NCBI RefSeq assembly: GCF_022814865.1
Contig: NZ_JAKVRD010000023.1
Coordinates: forward strand, 1 to 62,293
DNA length: 62,293 nucleotides
Direction of reading: 5' to 3'
Source: Shimia aestuarii
GTDB lineage: Bacteria; Pseudomonadota; Alphaproteobacteria; Rhodobacterales; Rhodobacteraceae
Shown here: positions 8,878-17,580 of the stretch, piece after piece
Layout of the letters: every line of letters starts with the position of its first letter
Position numbering within the stretch: the first letter of the stretch is position 1
Made by a program: the position numbers and the translations under genes
Notes under the pieces: generated by a model
The model's input: the letters and a program-made list of their open reading frames with translations, nothing else
Told to the model about the DNA's origin: nothing
Database searches by the model: none

Positions 8878-9387
8878 ATGGCCGACTATCCCACCAGCTT
8901 CGACAAAGAAGACCTGCTCAAATGCGCCCGCGGCGAGCTTTTTGGCGAAGGTAACGCACAGCTTCCGGCCCCGCCGATGCTGATGATGGACCGCATCACC
9001 GAAATCTCCGGCGATGGCGGCGCGCATGGCAAGGGACATGTGCTGGCGGAGTTTGATATCACGCCGGACCTCTGGTTCTTCGACTGCCACTTTCCCGGCA
9101 ACCCGATCATGCCCGGCTGCCTCGGCCTCGACGGCCTCTGGCAACTGACCGGCTTCAACCTCGGCTGGCGCGGCTGGCAAGGGCGCGGCTATGCGCTCGG
9201 CGTGGGCGAAGTCAAATTGACCGGCATGGTGCGCCCCGACCGTAAGATGCTGACATACAAGATCGATTTCACCAAAGCGATCCAAACCCGCCGCCTGACC
9301 ATGGGCGTCGCCGACGGTATCGTCGAGGCAGATGGCGAAGTCATCTACCAAGTCAAAGACATGAAAGTCGCGCTCTCCGAGAGCTGA
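8878..9387 (+). CDS. fabA: 3-hydroxydecanoyl-ACP dehydratase/isomerase FabA
   Basis: Bifunctional enzyme that dehydrates 3-hydroxydecanoyl-ACP and isomerises the product to the cis-3 isomer, the branch point to unsaturated fatty acids. The protein has 169 residues, with the active-site His71 in [15 protein letters not shown] and Asp85 in GLDGLWQL, matching H70 and D84 of E. coli. The ATG at 8878 is preceded by AAGAAGGGG; an in-frame ATG at 8827 would add 17 unlikely residues. fabB follows after 26 bases, so the two are an operon. Confidence 0.96.
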   Translation: MADYPTSFDKEDLLKCARGELFGEGNAQLPAPPMLMMDRITEISGDGGAHGKGHVLAEFDITPDLWFFDCHFPGNPIMPGCLGLDGLWQLTGFNLGWRGWQGRGYALGVGEVKLTGMVRPDRKMLTYKIDFTKAIQTRRLTMGVADGIVEADGEVIYQVKDMKVALSES

Positions 9388-9413
9388 GCGGATTGCTGAA
9401 CAGGAGGTCGCAC

Positions 9414-10643
9414 ATGCGTCGCGTCGTCGTCACAGGACTGGGCATCGTCTCGTCCATCGGCAACAATGCCGAAGAGGTTCTCGCCTCTCTCAAAGCCGGG
9501 AAATCCGGCATCGAAGCCAGCCCGGAAATGACCGAGCATGGTTTCCGCAGCCAAATCGCAGGCACGCTCAAGATCGACCCGTCTGAGCACGTGGACAAGC
9601 GCACCCTGCGCTTCATGGGGCCGGGTGCGGCCTATGCCCATATCGCCATGCAACAGGCGATTGCCGATGCGGGCCTCACCGAGGACCAGATCGTCAATAC
9701 CCGCACCGGCCTCGTCGCCGGTTCCGGCGGTCCTTCGACCTCGGCCATGCTCGCCGCGCATCAGGTGGTGCTGAAATCCGGTGCGACCAAACGTATCGGC
9801 CCCTTCGCGGTGCCGAAATGCATGTCCTCGACGATCTCCGCGAATCTCGCGACCGCGTTCTCGATCAAGGGCATCAACTACTCGATCACCTCGGCCTGCT
9901 CGACCTCGCTGCACTGCATCGGCAACGCCGCCGAACAGATCATGATGGGCAAGCAGGACGTGATGTTCGCAGGCGGCGGGGAAGAGCTCGACTGGACGCT
10001 CTCCTGCCTGTTCGACGCCATGGGCGCGATGTCCTCGAAATATAACGACACGCCCGAAGCCGCCTCGCGCGCCTTCGACGAGACCCGCGATGGTTTCGTG
10101 ATCTCCGGCGGCGGCGGCATCGTCGTCCTCGAAGAGCTCGACCACGCCCTCGCCCGCGGCGCAACGATCTACGCCGAAGTCACTGGCTTTGCCGCGACCT
10201 CGGATGGTCACGACATGGTCGCCCCTTCCGGCGAAGGCGGCGAACGCGCCATGCGCCTCGCGATGGAAACCCTTCCCGAGGGCCGCAGCGTCGATTACAT
10301 CAACGCCCACGGCACCTCGACGCCGGTGGGCGATGTCGGCGAAGTCGAAGCCGTGCGCCGCGTGTTTGACGGCAAGGCCCAGCCGCCGATCTCCTCAACC
10401 AAGTCGATGACCGGCCACGCCCAAGGCGCCGCCGGTGCGCTCGAGGCGATCTTCTGCCTCCTGATGCTCAAACACGATTTCATCACCCCGTCGATCAACG
10501 TCGAAACCCTCGACCCGGCGATCAACGAGGGCGAAATCGCGACCAAGCTGGTCGAGAACGCGGGCCTCGACACCGTGATGACCAACAGCTTCGGCTTTGG
10601 CGGCACCAACGGCTCGATGCTGCTGTCGAAATACACGGGCTAA
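9414..10643 (+). CDS. fabB: Beta-ketoacyl-ACP synthase I (FabB)
   Basis: Condensing enzyme that extends the cis-3-decenoyl-ACP made by FabA. The 409-residue thiolase-fold protein carries nucleophile Cys162 (SITSACSTSLHC), His299 (INAHGTSTP), Lys330 and His335 (KSMTGHAQGA), the classical Cys-His-His set. The ATG at 9414 has CAGGAGG eight bases upstream; the in-frame ATG at 9393 lacks one. Direct fabA-fabB linkage identifies it as FabB rather than FabF. Confidence 0.96.
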   Translation: MRRVVVTGLGIVSSIGNNAEEVLASLKAGKSGIEASPEMTEHGFRSQIAGTLKIDPSEHVDKRTLRFMGPGAAYAHIAMQQAIADAGLTEDQIVNTRTGLVAGSGGPSTSAMLAAHQVVLKSGATKRIGPFAVPKCMSSTISANLATAFSIKGINYSITSACSTSLHCIGNAAEQIMMGKQDVMFAGGGEELDWTLSCLFDAMGAMSSKYNDTPEAASRAFDETRDGFVISGGGGIVVLEELDHALARGATIYAEVTGFAATSDGHDMVAPSGEGGERAMRLAMETLPEGRSVDYINAHGTSTPVGDVGEVEAVRRVFDGKAQPPISSTKSMTGHAQGAAGALEAIFCLLMLKHDFITPSINVETLDPAINEGEIATKLVENAGLDTVMTNSFGFGGTNGSMLLSKYTG

Positions 10644-10656
10644 TCGCCCGCTTCAC

Positions 10657-11229
10657 CTATCCAAGAGCAGGGCGCCCGATGAGGCGCCCTGTTGCGTTGA
10701 GAAGCAGGCTCACCAGAAGCGTCAGCATGGCAAGGGTGAGAAGCGCGAACTTGGCCACGGCAAAGCCCGAATATGGATAGGCAAGCCAGTCCGCAAACCC
10801 CTGCGGGTTGGCGAGCATCGCGAAGGAGACCGCGTTCTCGAGCGCGTCCATCCCCGCCCCCGCGACGGCAAGACACGCCGCGCCGATCCCGACCTTGCGG
10901 GCAAGGCTCCCTGCGCGCGCGCCCCGCGCAACAAGCGTCGCAAGACACCAACCAAGACACATCACGGCAAGGATGAACCCAAAGTCGATGATCTGTGTAC
11001 GCAAATAGATATCGAGCGTGCCCGCCTCCTGCATATGGGCGTAAAACCCCTTGATCGCCGGACCGCTGAACGTGGTCTGGCCCGTGGCGTAATCCACGGG
11101 ATGCTGGCTCGCGGCATAGGAGGCATCAAGCTGCGCCTTCACCGCCTGAAAACCGACAAAGCTCAGAACCACGAGCCCAAGGTGAATCCAAAGCCGAAGG
11201 GAAAAAGTCTTATCAATCAAACGCAACAT
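10657..11229 (-). CDS. Four-helix membrane protein of unknown function, MarR-linked
   Basis: Membrane protein of 190 residues with about four hydrophobic segments (near 12-32, 75-100, 110-130 and 155-178) and a periplasmic-type loop after the first. I do not recognise a family motif. The start at 11229 (MLRLIDKTF) is chosen for GGAG nine bases upstream; earlier in-frame codons fall in the operator. It is divergent from a MarR regulator with two palindromic sites between them, so it is probably the regulated target. Its 3' end contains a 9-bp inverted repeat. A transporter or envelope role is possible but unsupported. Confidence 0.7.
   Translation of the reverse strand: MLRLIDKTFSLRLWIHLGLVVLSFVGFQAVKAQLDASYAASQHPVDYATGQTTFSGPAIKGFYAHMQEAGTLDIYLRTQIIDFGFILAVMCLGWCLATLVARGARAGSLARKVGIGAACLAVAGAGMDALENAVSFAMLANPQGFADWLAYPYSGFAVAKFALLTLAMLTLLVSLLLNATGRLIGRPALG
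10668..10691. terminator. Symmetric hairpin at the convergent fabB/membrane-gene end
   Basis: A 9-bp perfect inverted repeat (CAGGGCGCC / GGCGCCCTG) with a six-base loop lies inside the last codons of the minus-strand membrane gene and 25 bases after fabB. There is no T tract, so it is a possible fabB terminator or RNA-stabilising stem rather than a clear terminator. Confidence 0.4.
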
Positions 11230-11240
11230 CGCGAATCTCC

Positions 11241-11279
11241 ATTTATATTCCATGGAATATAAATTACATTCCAGGGAAT
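11241..11279. promoter_or_regulatory. Double palindromic operator between marR and membrane gene
   Basis: Two inverted repeats, ATTCC-AT-GGAAT (11247-11258) and ATTCC-AG-GGAAT (11268-11279), lie with centres 21 bp apart, two helical turns. The first is embedded in a 24-bp perfect palindrome (11241-11264). The island is AT-rich and lies between divergent genes, just upstream of a MarR gene: a typical autoregulatory operator for a MarR dimer, covering both promoters. Confidence 0.75.
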
Positions 11280-11309
11280 AATTCAATCCCAAAACCGCGC
11301 CGAGACCCC

Positions 11310-11798
11310 ATGCCCCCCGAAATGCCCCACTCCATCGACACGATTCTCGAGGTCACGACCCGGTTCGGCATCACCTCGCAACTCTACCAGAGCCTGCTCG
11401 CTCGCCGCCTCGCTGCCCATGACCTCACCCCGGCACAGCTTTCGGTCCTCGCCCACCTGTCGCGCCGCCGCCGCCCCGACGGCACACCCGACGCCCAGCG
11501 CATCACCGAAATCGCCCATGCGGTCGAGGTCCGCCAACCGGCGGTGACCAAGATGATCGCCAAATTCGCGGCCCACGACTGGGTGCGCCTCGTCGCAACA
11601 CCCCATGACCGCCGCGCCCGCGCCGCCCAGATCACGGAAGACGGCGCCGCGCATCTGCGCGCGGTGCAAAAGGCCCTGATCCCCGACCTGCCCCGATGGT
11701 TCGCCGACTGGACCCCAGAAGAGCTCGACGCCTTTCTCACGTCGCTCACCCGGTTTAGCCATTTCCTTGACGCGCGCCGCGATCAGGGCCCGACTTGA
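11310..11798 (+). CDS. MarR-family transcriptional regulator
   Basis: Winged-helix regulator of 162 residues. The recognition region is ITEIAHAVEVRQPAVTKMIAKF (about 69-90; here written in parts ITEIAHAVEVRQ and PAVTKMIAKF), followed by the wing HDRRARAAQITEDG. N- and C-terminal helices would form the dimer. It probably represses itself and the divergent membrane protein by binding the two palindromes at 11241-11279 and releases on an unknown ligand. No Shine-Dalgarno is obvious before the ATG at 11310. fabI begins 51 bases downstream and may have its own promoter. Confidence 0.85.
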   Translation: MPPEMPHSIDTILEVTTRFGITSQLYQSLLARRLAAHDLTPAQLSVLAHLSRRRRPDGTPDAQRITEIAHAVEVRQPAVTKMIAKFAAHDWVRLVATPHDRRARAAQITEDGAAHLRAVQKALIPDLPRWFADWTPEELDAFLTSLTRFSHFLDARRDQGPT

Positions 11799-11848
11799 CC
11801 TAGAGGAAGAAAACGGCCATTTGGAAGCCGACTGTAGAGGGACAGAAA

Positions 11849-12637
11849 ATGCAGCAACTTTCCGGAAAACGCGGCCTGATCATGGGTGTCGCCAATGAAC
11901 GCTCTATCGCTTGGGGCATTGCAAAGGCCATGGCCGAGGCCGGGGCGGAACTCGCCTTCACCTATCAGGGCGAAGGTTTTGGCAAGCGCCTCGCCCCGCT
12001 CGCTGAAAGCGTCGGAAGCGATTTCATGGTCGATGTGGACGTCACCGACGACGCCTCCCTCGACGCGGCCTTCGCAAAGCTGCAAGAGCGCTGGGGCACG
12101 ATTGATTTCCTCGTCCACGCCATTGCCTATTCGGACAAGAGCGAACTTGCTGGGCGTTTCGTCGATACGACCCGCGCCAACTTCAAGAACTCCCTCGACA
12201 TCTCCTGCTATTCGCTGATCGAGGTCGCCCGCCGGGCGCACCCCCTGATGAAGGACAATGGCGGCACGATCCTGACCCTGACCTATCAGGGCTCCAACCG
12301 CGTGACCCCCTATTACAACGTCATGGGTGTCGCCAAAGCCGCACTCGAGGCCGCGACCCGCTACCTCGCCAACGATCTTGGCCCCGATGGCATTCGCGTC
12401 AACGCGATCTCCCCCGGCCCGATGAAGACCCTCGCCGGGGCCGCTATCAGCGGTGCGCGCAAGACCTTCCGTCAGACCGAGGAAAACGCCCCGATGCGCT
12501 CCAATGCGACGCTCGAGGCCGTGGGCGGCACCGCCGTCTACCTTGCCTCGGACTCCGGCGCCTTTACCACGGGCGAGATCATCCGCGTCGACGGCGGCTA
12601 TCACATCCTCGGCATGCCGCAGCCGGAAAACCTCTGA
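11849..12637 (+). CDS. fabI: Enoyl-ACP reductase FabI (NADH)
   Basis: Last reductive step of fatty-acid elongation. The 262-residue short-chain-dehydrogenase fold has the FabI-type nucleotide loop (GVANERSIAWGIAKA) and the catalytic pair Tyr156 and Lys163 (YYNVMGVAKAALEA) in the Y-x6-K spacing specific to FabI. A final GGYHILGM is also typical. AGAGGGACAGAAA precedes the ATG. It sits near fabA-fabB but is separated by the MarR locus. Confidence 0.95.
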   Translation: MQQLSGKRGLIMGVANERSIAWGIAKAMAEAGAELAFTYQGEGFGKRLAPLAESVGSDFMVDVDVTDDASLDAAFAKLQERWGTIDFLVHAIAYSDKSELAGRFVDTTRANFKNSLDISCYSLIEVARRAHPLMKDNGGTILTLTYQGSNRVTPYYNVMGVAKAALEAATRYLANDLGPDGIRVNAISPGPMKTLAGAAISGARKTFRQTEENAPMRSNATLEAVGGTAVYLASDSGAFTTGEIIRVDGGYHILGMPQPENL

Positions 12638-12678
12638 GACAAACGGCGAAGGCGGTTCGAAAAGCCTTCGCCGCCGCT

Positions 12679-13080
12679 CTACCCGTCGCGCCCCGGCTCA
12701 TCCGGATCGCTTGAGAAAAGCGCGATCTTGTTGCCCTGTGGATCGCGCAGATAGCCGACATAGGCCTCGCGAAACCCCGGCGCGCCCTCGTCGGTGCCCC
12801 CGGCCGCAAGCCCTGCCGCATGAAGCGCGCGCACCTGTGCCTGCCCCCGCAGCTCAAATGCCACCATCGCGCCGTTGCCCGCAGAGGCCGGTCGCCCATC
12901 ATAGGTCGGCTTGACGTAGAAATCCGGCAGGAGAGGACGCTCCCCCGGCGCAACGGGCAGTGCATAGCTCAACCCCTCCGGCCCCTCGCGCAGCGCATAG
13001 CCGAGCGCGGGCAGGATCGCGTCGTAAAACCGTCGCGCGCGCGAAACATCGTCCGCGCCCACCGTGACATAAGCAATCAT
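12679..13080 (-). CDS. VOC-family (glyoxalase/bleomycin-resistance fold) protein
   Basis: Small protein of 133 residues with the vicinal-oxygen-chelate fold: IAYVTVGADDVSRARRFYDAILPALGY at the start (in parts IAYVTVGADDVSRARRF and YDAILPALGY) and the closing YVGYLRDPQGNKIALF. The start at 13080 has GGAG upstream; the track-length form from 13122 adds 14 unlikely residues. Metal ligands are incomplete by eye and the substrate is unknown. It is convergent with fabI (41-base gap). Confidence 0.78.
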   Translation of the reverse strand: MIAYVTVGADDVSRARRFYDAILPALGYALREGPEGLSYALPVAPGERPLLPDFYVKPTYDGRPASAGNGAMVAFELRGQAQVRALHAAGLAAGGTDEGAPGFREAYVGYLRDPQGNKIALFSSDPDEPGRDG

Positions 13081-13150
13081 CTCGCGTCTCCGCTCCCAAA
13101 TACCTGGCTGGCCGCATCCCAAAGCCTAGACCCAAGCCAACGACACAGGC

Positions 13151-13182
13151 AAAAGAAAAGCCCGCAGGGCGCACCTGCGGGC
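13151..13182 (-). terminator. Rho-independent terminator of the FKBP gene
   Basis: GCCCGCAGG (13160-13168) pairs with CCTGCGGGC (13174-13182) across a five-base loop; on the minus strand it is followed by TTTTCTTTT. Confidence 0.88.
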
Positions 13183-13208
13183 CAATCCAAAACACGATGC
13201 GCCGGGGC

Positions 13209-13637
13209 TTAGCCGATCGAGACAAGCTCGAGCGCAAATGTGAGGTCTTTGCCCGCAAGCGGGTGGTTCGCGTCAAGCGTCACCGCTTCGTCGGTGATCG
13301 CCACGACGGTCACCGGCACAACCTGCCCCGTGGGCGACTGCATCTGAAGCTGAATACCAACCTCGAGCGGGATCTCGTCCGGGATCTGCGCGCGCGGCAC
13401 GTCCTGACGGGCTTCCTCGTGCACCGGGCCATAGGCCTCATCGCTCGGAATCTCGATGGTCTTCTTCTCACCCACTTCCATGCCGGTCACGCCCGTATCA
13501 AAGCCGGGGATAACCTGACCAGAGCCCAGCGTGAACTCAAGCGGGTCGCGGCCTTCAGAGCTGTCAAAGACCGATCCGTCGCTAAGAGTGCCGGTGTAGT
13601 GGATACGGACGGTGTCGCCCGATTTTGCAGCCGTCAT
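13209..13637 (-). CDS. FKBP-type peptidyl-prolyl isomerase (SlyD-like)
   Basis: Proline cis-trans isomerase and probable folding helper, 142 residues, cytoplasmic because no signal peptide is visible. The FKBP half (GDTVRIHYTGTLSDGSVFDSS, in parts GDTVRIHYTG and TLSDGSVFDSS) is followed by an insert-in-flap region with AYGPVHEEARQDVPR, then the closing LDANHPLAGKDLTFALELVSI, characteristic of SlyD/FkpA-SlyD-like enzymes; the His/Cys-rich metal tail is missing. The frame is open for another 1.6 kb upstream, but only the ATG at 13637 matches the family start. A strong terminator follows. Confidence 0.92.
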   Translation of the reverse strand: MTAAKSGDTVRIHYTGTLSDGSVFDSSEGRDPLEFTLGSGQVIPGFDTGVTGMEVGEKKTIEIPSDEAYGPVHEEARQDVPRAQIPDEIPLEVGIQLQMQSPTGQVVPVTVVAITDEAVTLDANHPLAGKDLTFALELVSIG

Positions 13638-13790
13638 GTTCTGTCCAATTCTGTCTGGCTCTCGACCGGGCGCCCCGGTCGAATGGTAAAGGGCGCACCC
13701 TAGTGATTCGTGCTTCGAATTGCAAATAGACCCCTTCCCGTTTGACAGCCCCGCCCCGCCTGTCACTATGCCCTCGAAGGGAGACCGCGC

Positions 13791-14477
13791 ATGACTATCA
13801 CCACCTGTATCTTCGATGCCTATGGCACGCTCTTCGATGTGGCCGCCGCCGCCCGCGAAGCCGCTGCCGAGCCGGGACGCGAGGCTTTTGCCGAACATTG
13901 GCCAAAGGTCGCAGATCACTGGCGCCTGAAGCAGATCCAATATAGCTGGCTTCGCGCCGTGACCGGGGCACATACGGATTTCTGGGAAGTGACACAGAAC
14001 GGTCTTGACTGGGCGCTCGAAGCAAGCGGCCTTGCGGGCGACGCCCCCCTGCGCGAACGTCTCTTGCAACTGTACTGGGAGCTGTCCGCCTACCCCGAGG
14101 TGCCGGCCATGCTCGACGCTCTGAAATCCGCTGGCTTCAATACCGCGATCCTCTCCAACGGCTCGCCCGCCATGCTCGATGGCGCAGTGCAGAGCGCCGG
14201 GATCGGCGCGTTGCTCGACGATGTTCTGAGTGTCGAAAGCGTCGGCATCTTCAAACCGGCCCGCGCCGTATACGACCTTGTCGGAGATCGCTTCGGCTGC
14301 GCCCCCCACGAGGTGCTCTTCGTCTCCTCCAACGGCTGGGACGCAGCGGCAGCCTCGGGCTATGGTTTTACCACGGCTTGGGTCAATCGCGCAGGCGATC
14401 CGATGGACCGCCTGCCCTGGACACCAGAGCATGTCCTCTCGGACCTGACCACAATCCCCGATCTCGCAGGAGCCTGA
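13791..14477 (+). CDS. Haloacid dehalogenase, type II
   Basis: HAD-superfamily hydrolase, 228 residues. Motif I FDAYGTLFD gives nucleophile Asp9; LSNGSP (about 117) is motif II; FKPA supplies the motif III lysine; VSSNGWDAAAASGYG is the (S)-2-haloacid dehalogenase form of motif IV. This pattern indicates L-2-haloacid dehalogenase chemistry (halide release from 2-haloalkanoates) rather than a phosphatase. The stop TGA is directly followed by the ATG of the next hydrolase, so the genes are co-translated. The native substrate is unknown. Confidence 0.88.
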   Translation: MTITTCIFDAYGTLFDVAAAAREAAAEPGREAFAEHWPKVADHWRLKQIQYSWLRAVTGAHTDFWEVTQNGLDWALEASGLAGDAPLRERLLQLYWELSAYPEVPAMLDALKSAGFNTAILSNGSPAMLDGAVQSAGIGALLDDVLSVESVGIFKPARAVYDLVGDRFGCAPHEVLFVSSNGWDAAAASGYGFTTAWVNRAGDPMDRLPWTPEHVLSDLTTIPDLAGA

Positions 14478-15323
14478 ATGCCAAGCTATACCTCCTCCGA
14501 CGGCCTCACCCTCCACTACACGGATGAGGGCAATGGCCTGCCGGTCCTCTGCCTGTCGGGTCTGACCCGCAACGGCACGGATTTCGACTATGCCCTGCCC
14601 GCCCTTTCGGATGTGCGGGTGATCCGCCCCGATTATCGTGGGCGCGGCCAATCCGACTGGGCCGCCGATCCGATGACCTACACCATCCCGCAGGAGGCGC
14701 AGGATATCCTCGCCCTTATGGACCATCTTGGGCTCGAGAAGGCCGCCATCCTTGGCACCTCGCGCGGAGGCCTCATCGCGTTGACGCTGGCCGCCATGGC
14801 GCCTTCGCGCCTGCTTGGCGTGTGTTTCGTGGACATCGGGCCAGTGATCGAGCTTTCGGGCCTCGAAGTCATCATGGGCTTCCTCGGGCGCAACCCGACC
14901 TGGAAAACCCATGATGAGGCCGTCGCGGTGTTCGGCGCGCGCATGGCCGGGTTCGATGGCGTCCCCGAAAGCCGTTGGCGTGAGGAGGTCGAGAAGCACT
15001 TTGTCGAGACCCCGGATGGCCTCAAGATCAACTATGATCCGAAACTGCGCGACGCCGTCGCCGCCGGGTTCGACCCCGAGGCCGAAGCGCCCGATCTCTG
15101 GCCGCTCTACGAGACGCTCACAGACCGTCCCCTCGCGGCGATCCGCGGGGCAAACTCTGACATCCTGAGTTCCGAGACCCTCGCCCATATGGCGCGCCGC
15201 GCGCCCGGCTTGATCCATGCCACCGTACCCAACCGGGGCCATGTGCCCTTTCTCGACGAACCGGAGTCCATCGCCGTCCTCAAGGACTGGACCGCCGCCC
15301 TAGACAAGGCCCAGATGCCATGA
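14478..15323 (+). CDS. Alpha/beta-fold hydrolase
   Basis: Hydrolase of 281 residues with the nucleophile elbow GTSRGG (Ser95), probable acid Asp228 and base His255 (NRGHVPFLDEPES). The oxyanion HG-type segment is LSGLTRNGTDFDYAL. No signal peptide, so cytoplasmic. It begins immediately after the dehalogenase stop and its own last codon overlaps the start of the PLP dehydratase (ATGA), giving a tight three-gene unit. Esterase or lactonase activity is likely; substrate unknown. Confidence 0.85.
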   Translation: MPSYTSSDGLTLHYTDEGNGLPVLCLSGLTRNGTDFDYALPALSDVRVIRPDYRGRGQSDWAADPMTYTIPQEAQDILALMDHLGLEKAAILGTSRGGLIALTLAAMAPSRLLGVCFVDIGPVIELSGLEVIMGFLGRNPTWKTHDEAVAVFGARMAGFDGVPESRWREEVEKHFVETPDGLKINYDPKLRDAVAAGFDPEAEAPDLWPLYETLTDRPLAAIRGANSDILSSETLAHMARRAPGLIHATVPNRGHVPFLDEPESIAVLKDWTAALDKAQMP

Positions 15324-16294
15324 ATATCGACATGATCCGCGCCGCCGCGACCCGCCTCGAAGGCCACGCGCGCCGCACCCCGCTCCTGACCTCGCCCTTT
15401 CTTGACGAGATCGCGGGCCGCCGTGTCATCGTCAAACCCGAATGCCTGCAACATACCGGTTCGTTCAAATTCCGTGGCGGTTGGTCCGCGGTCTCGGCGC
15501 TTGATGAGGCGACACGCAAACGCGGTGTCATCGCCTATTCCTCCGGCAACCATGCCCAAGGTGTTGCCTATGCCGCCGCCCAGCATGGCGCGCCTGCCGT
15601 GATCGTCATGCCCAATGACGCGCCACGCCTCAAGATCGACAACACCCGCGCCCTCGGGGCCGAGGTGGTGCTATATGATCGCCCCGGTGGCCAAGCGCGA
15701 GAAGAGGTGGGCGGGCGCATTGCCGAGGAACGCGGCCTCACCATCATCCGCCCCTATGACGAACCGCAGGTGATCGCCGGCCAGGGCACCTGTGGTCTCG
15801 AAATCGCCGCCCAAGCCGCCGAGATGGGCGTGACTTCGGGCGATGTCCTCGTCTGTTGCGGCGGTGGCGGACTGACTTCGGGCATTGCCTTGGCGCTTGA
15901 GGCGGACGCCCCCGCGTTTCGGGTGCGCCCCGTAGAACCGCAGGGTTTCGACGATGTCGCACGCTCGCTCACCTCTGGCCAAATCGAACATAACGCCAAA
16001 ACCTCCGGCGGTCTCTGCGATGCGATCATCACCCCCGCGCCGGGCGAGATCACCTTCCCGATCCTGTCGCGCCTCTGCGGCCCCGGCATCGTTGTAACCG
16101 AAGACGAAGCACTGCACGCCATGGCGCTCGCCTTCCTACGCCTCAAAATCGTTGTCGAGCCCGGCGGCGCCGTGGCGCTTGCCGCAGCACTTTTCCACGG
16201 TGACGCAATCGAAGGCGACGACGTGGTCGCCGTCACAACCGGCGGCAATGTCGACGCGGAGGTCTTCAAACAGGCCCTCGACCGCTTCGCCTGA
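15320..16294 (+). CDS. Threonine/serine dehydratase family PLP enzyme
   Basis: Fold-type II PLP enzyme of 324 residues. The cofactor lysine is Lys50 in GSFKFRGG; SSGNHAQGVA and the phosphate-binding CCGGGGLTSGI (about 179-189) complete the site. No regulatory ACT domain, so it is a catabolic-type serine/threonine dehydratase, or possibly a hydroxyaspartate dehydratase or serine racemase. Start ATG overlaps the upstream hydrolase stop by ATGA. Confidence 0.87.
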   Translation: MNIDMIRAAATRLEGHARRTPLLTSPFLDEIAGRRVIVKPECLQHTGSFKFRGGWSAVSALDEATRKRGVIAYSSGNHAQGVAYAAAQHGAPAVIVMPNDAPRLKIDNTRALGAEVVLYDRPGGQAREEVGGRIAEERGLTIIRPYDEPQVIAGQGTCGLEIAAQAAEMGVTSGDVLVCCGGGGLTSGIALALEADAPAFRVRPVEPQGFDDVARSLTSGQIEHNAKTSGGLCDAIITPAPGEITFPILSRLCGPGIVVTEDEALHAMALAFLRLKIVVEPGGAVALAAALFHGDAIEGDDVVAVTTGGNVDAEVFKQALDRFA

Positions 16295-16317
16295 TCCTCT
16301 CGGCCCAAGGACGCACC

Positions 16318-17511
16318 ATGACCCGCTTCACCATCGCCTCTTTCAACGTCAAGAACCTCATCGGCCCGGACAAGGAGTTCTATGAATTTCAGTCCTACAC
16401 CCCCGAGGAATACGCCTGGAAAGAGGATTGGATGGCGCAACAGCTCTTTTCCATGGACGCCGACATCATCGGCTTTCAGGAGATTTTCGAGGAGGACGCC
16501 CTGCGCAATGTCATCGCCGAGGCCGACCGCATCGGCCTCGAGAGCAACGACGCCGTGCTGCCCTCAAAATCCAAGAGCTACCGCAAAAAGGCGATCTTCC
16601 GCAAACTCGGGTACACCCCCTATACAGGCGCGGCCCTCGCCTTTGCCCCCAATGCCAACGACACCGGCCTGCCCGGCCAACGCCGTCCCGGTGTCGCGAT
16701 CCTGTCGCGCTTCGGATTTGTCGGCACGCCCGAGATCATCCAAGACCTTGATGAACCGCTCGATATTCCCTTGCGCGACCTGACCGGCGACGGCGCCGGA
16801 CGCTACCGCCTGCCGCGCCTGTCGCGCCCGATCCTCAAAGCGCGCGTGCCCGTCGGCAACCGCACGATCACCGTCTTCAACTGCCATCTGAAATCGAAAC
16901 TCGGCGAATTCATCACCCCCGAAGGCGCCGACTATGCCCCGGAATCCGACCTGACCAACTATGACCCCGTGGGCCGTGCCCTCGGCTCTCTGCGCTCTGC
17001 CCTGCGCCGCATGGCCGAGGCCTGGGTCTTGCGCCGCGAGATCGTGGCCGAACTGGACGCAGGCCACCCGGTCATGGTGCTTGGCGATTTCAACGATGGC
17101 GAACACGCCGTCTCGTCCGAGATCATCTCCGGCGAGCAACCCTTCCGCAATTATTCATGGATGCTGCGCCACGACGCCAAGGACTATAACGACCGCTACT
17201 CCAAGGAGGAGAATGTCGCCATCACATCCGCCGTCATCGCCAACCGCCTGACAAGCGCCGAACGCCTCTTCGTGCGCAAGTCCCTGCGCGACATGGTCTA
17301 TACGGCGGCTTTCGGCGGCGTCTACGAAAGCCTCGATGAAATCTACCTCTCGCACCATTTTCACCCCGACAATGAAGCCCGTATCGGCGACATGGAATAT
17401 TTCTCGGTCTTCAATGACCACCTCACCGACGGAAGCCACGCCGAAGCCCCCTATAATAAACTCGCCTCCGACCACGGCCAGATCATGGCCCATATGCATC
17501 TGCGCGACTGA
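16318..17511 (+). CDS. Endonuclease/exonuclease/phosphatase-family protein
   Basis: Metal-dependent hydrolase of 397 residues in the DNase I-like fold. Visible are FTIASFNVKNL at the start (the conserved Asn), DIIGFQEIFE (catalytic Glu), VFNCHLKSK, VLGDFNDGEH and a closing ASDHGQIMAHM, that is, the Asp-His pair. No signal peptide. It follows the dehydratase by 23 bases and may be in the same transcript. DNA, inositol-phosphate or lipid phosphate substrates are all possible. Confidence 0.85.
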   Translation: MTRFTIASFNVKNLIGPDKEFYEFQSYTPEEYAWKEDWMAQQLFSMDADIIGFQEIFEEDALRNVIAEADRIGLESNDAVLPSKSKSYRKKAIFRKLGYTPYTGAALAFAPNANDTGLPGQRRPGVAILSRFGFVGTPEIIQDLDEPLDIPLRDLTGDGAGRYRLPRLSRPILKARVPVGNRTITVFNCHLKSKLGEFITPEGADYAPESDLTNYDPVGRALGSLRSALRRMAEAWVLRREIVAELDAGHPVMVLGDFNDGEHAVSSEIISGEQPFRNYSWMLRHDAKDYNDRYSKEENVAITSAVIANRLTSAERLFVRKSLRDMVYTAAFGGVYESLDEIYLSHHFHPDNEARIGDMEYFSVFNDHLTDGSHAEAPYNKLASDHGQIMAHMHLRD

Positions 17512-17580
17512 GCGCTTGCACCTGCCTGCGCAGCGCGCCACTTTAGCCGCCACCTTGAAAGACAAACGGAGCCCGCGCCC

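Noticed and set aside
13638..15242. Long minus-strand open frame extending the FKBP gene to 677 codons
   Set aside because: It lies antisense to well-supported dehalogenase and hydrolase genes; only the last 142 residues resemble FKBP and the ATG at 13637 fits the family.
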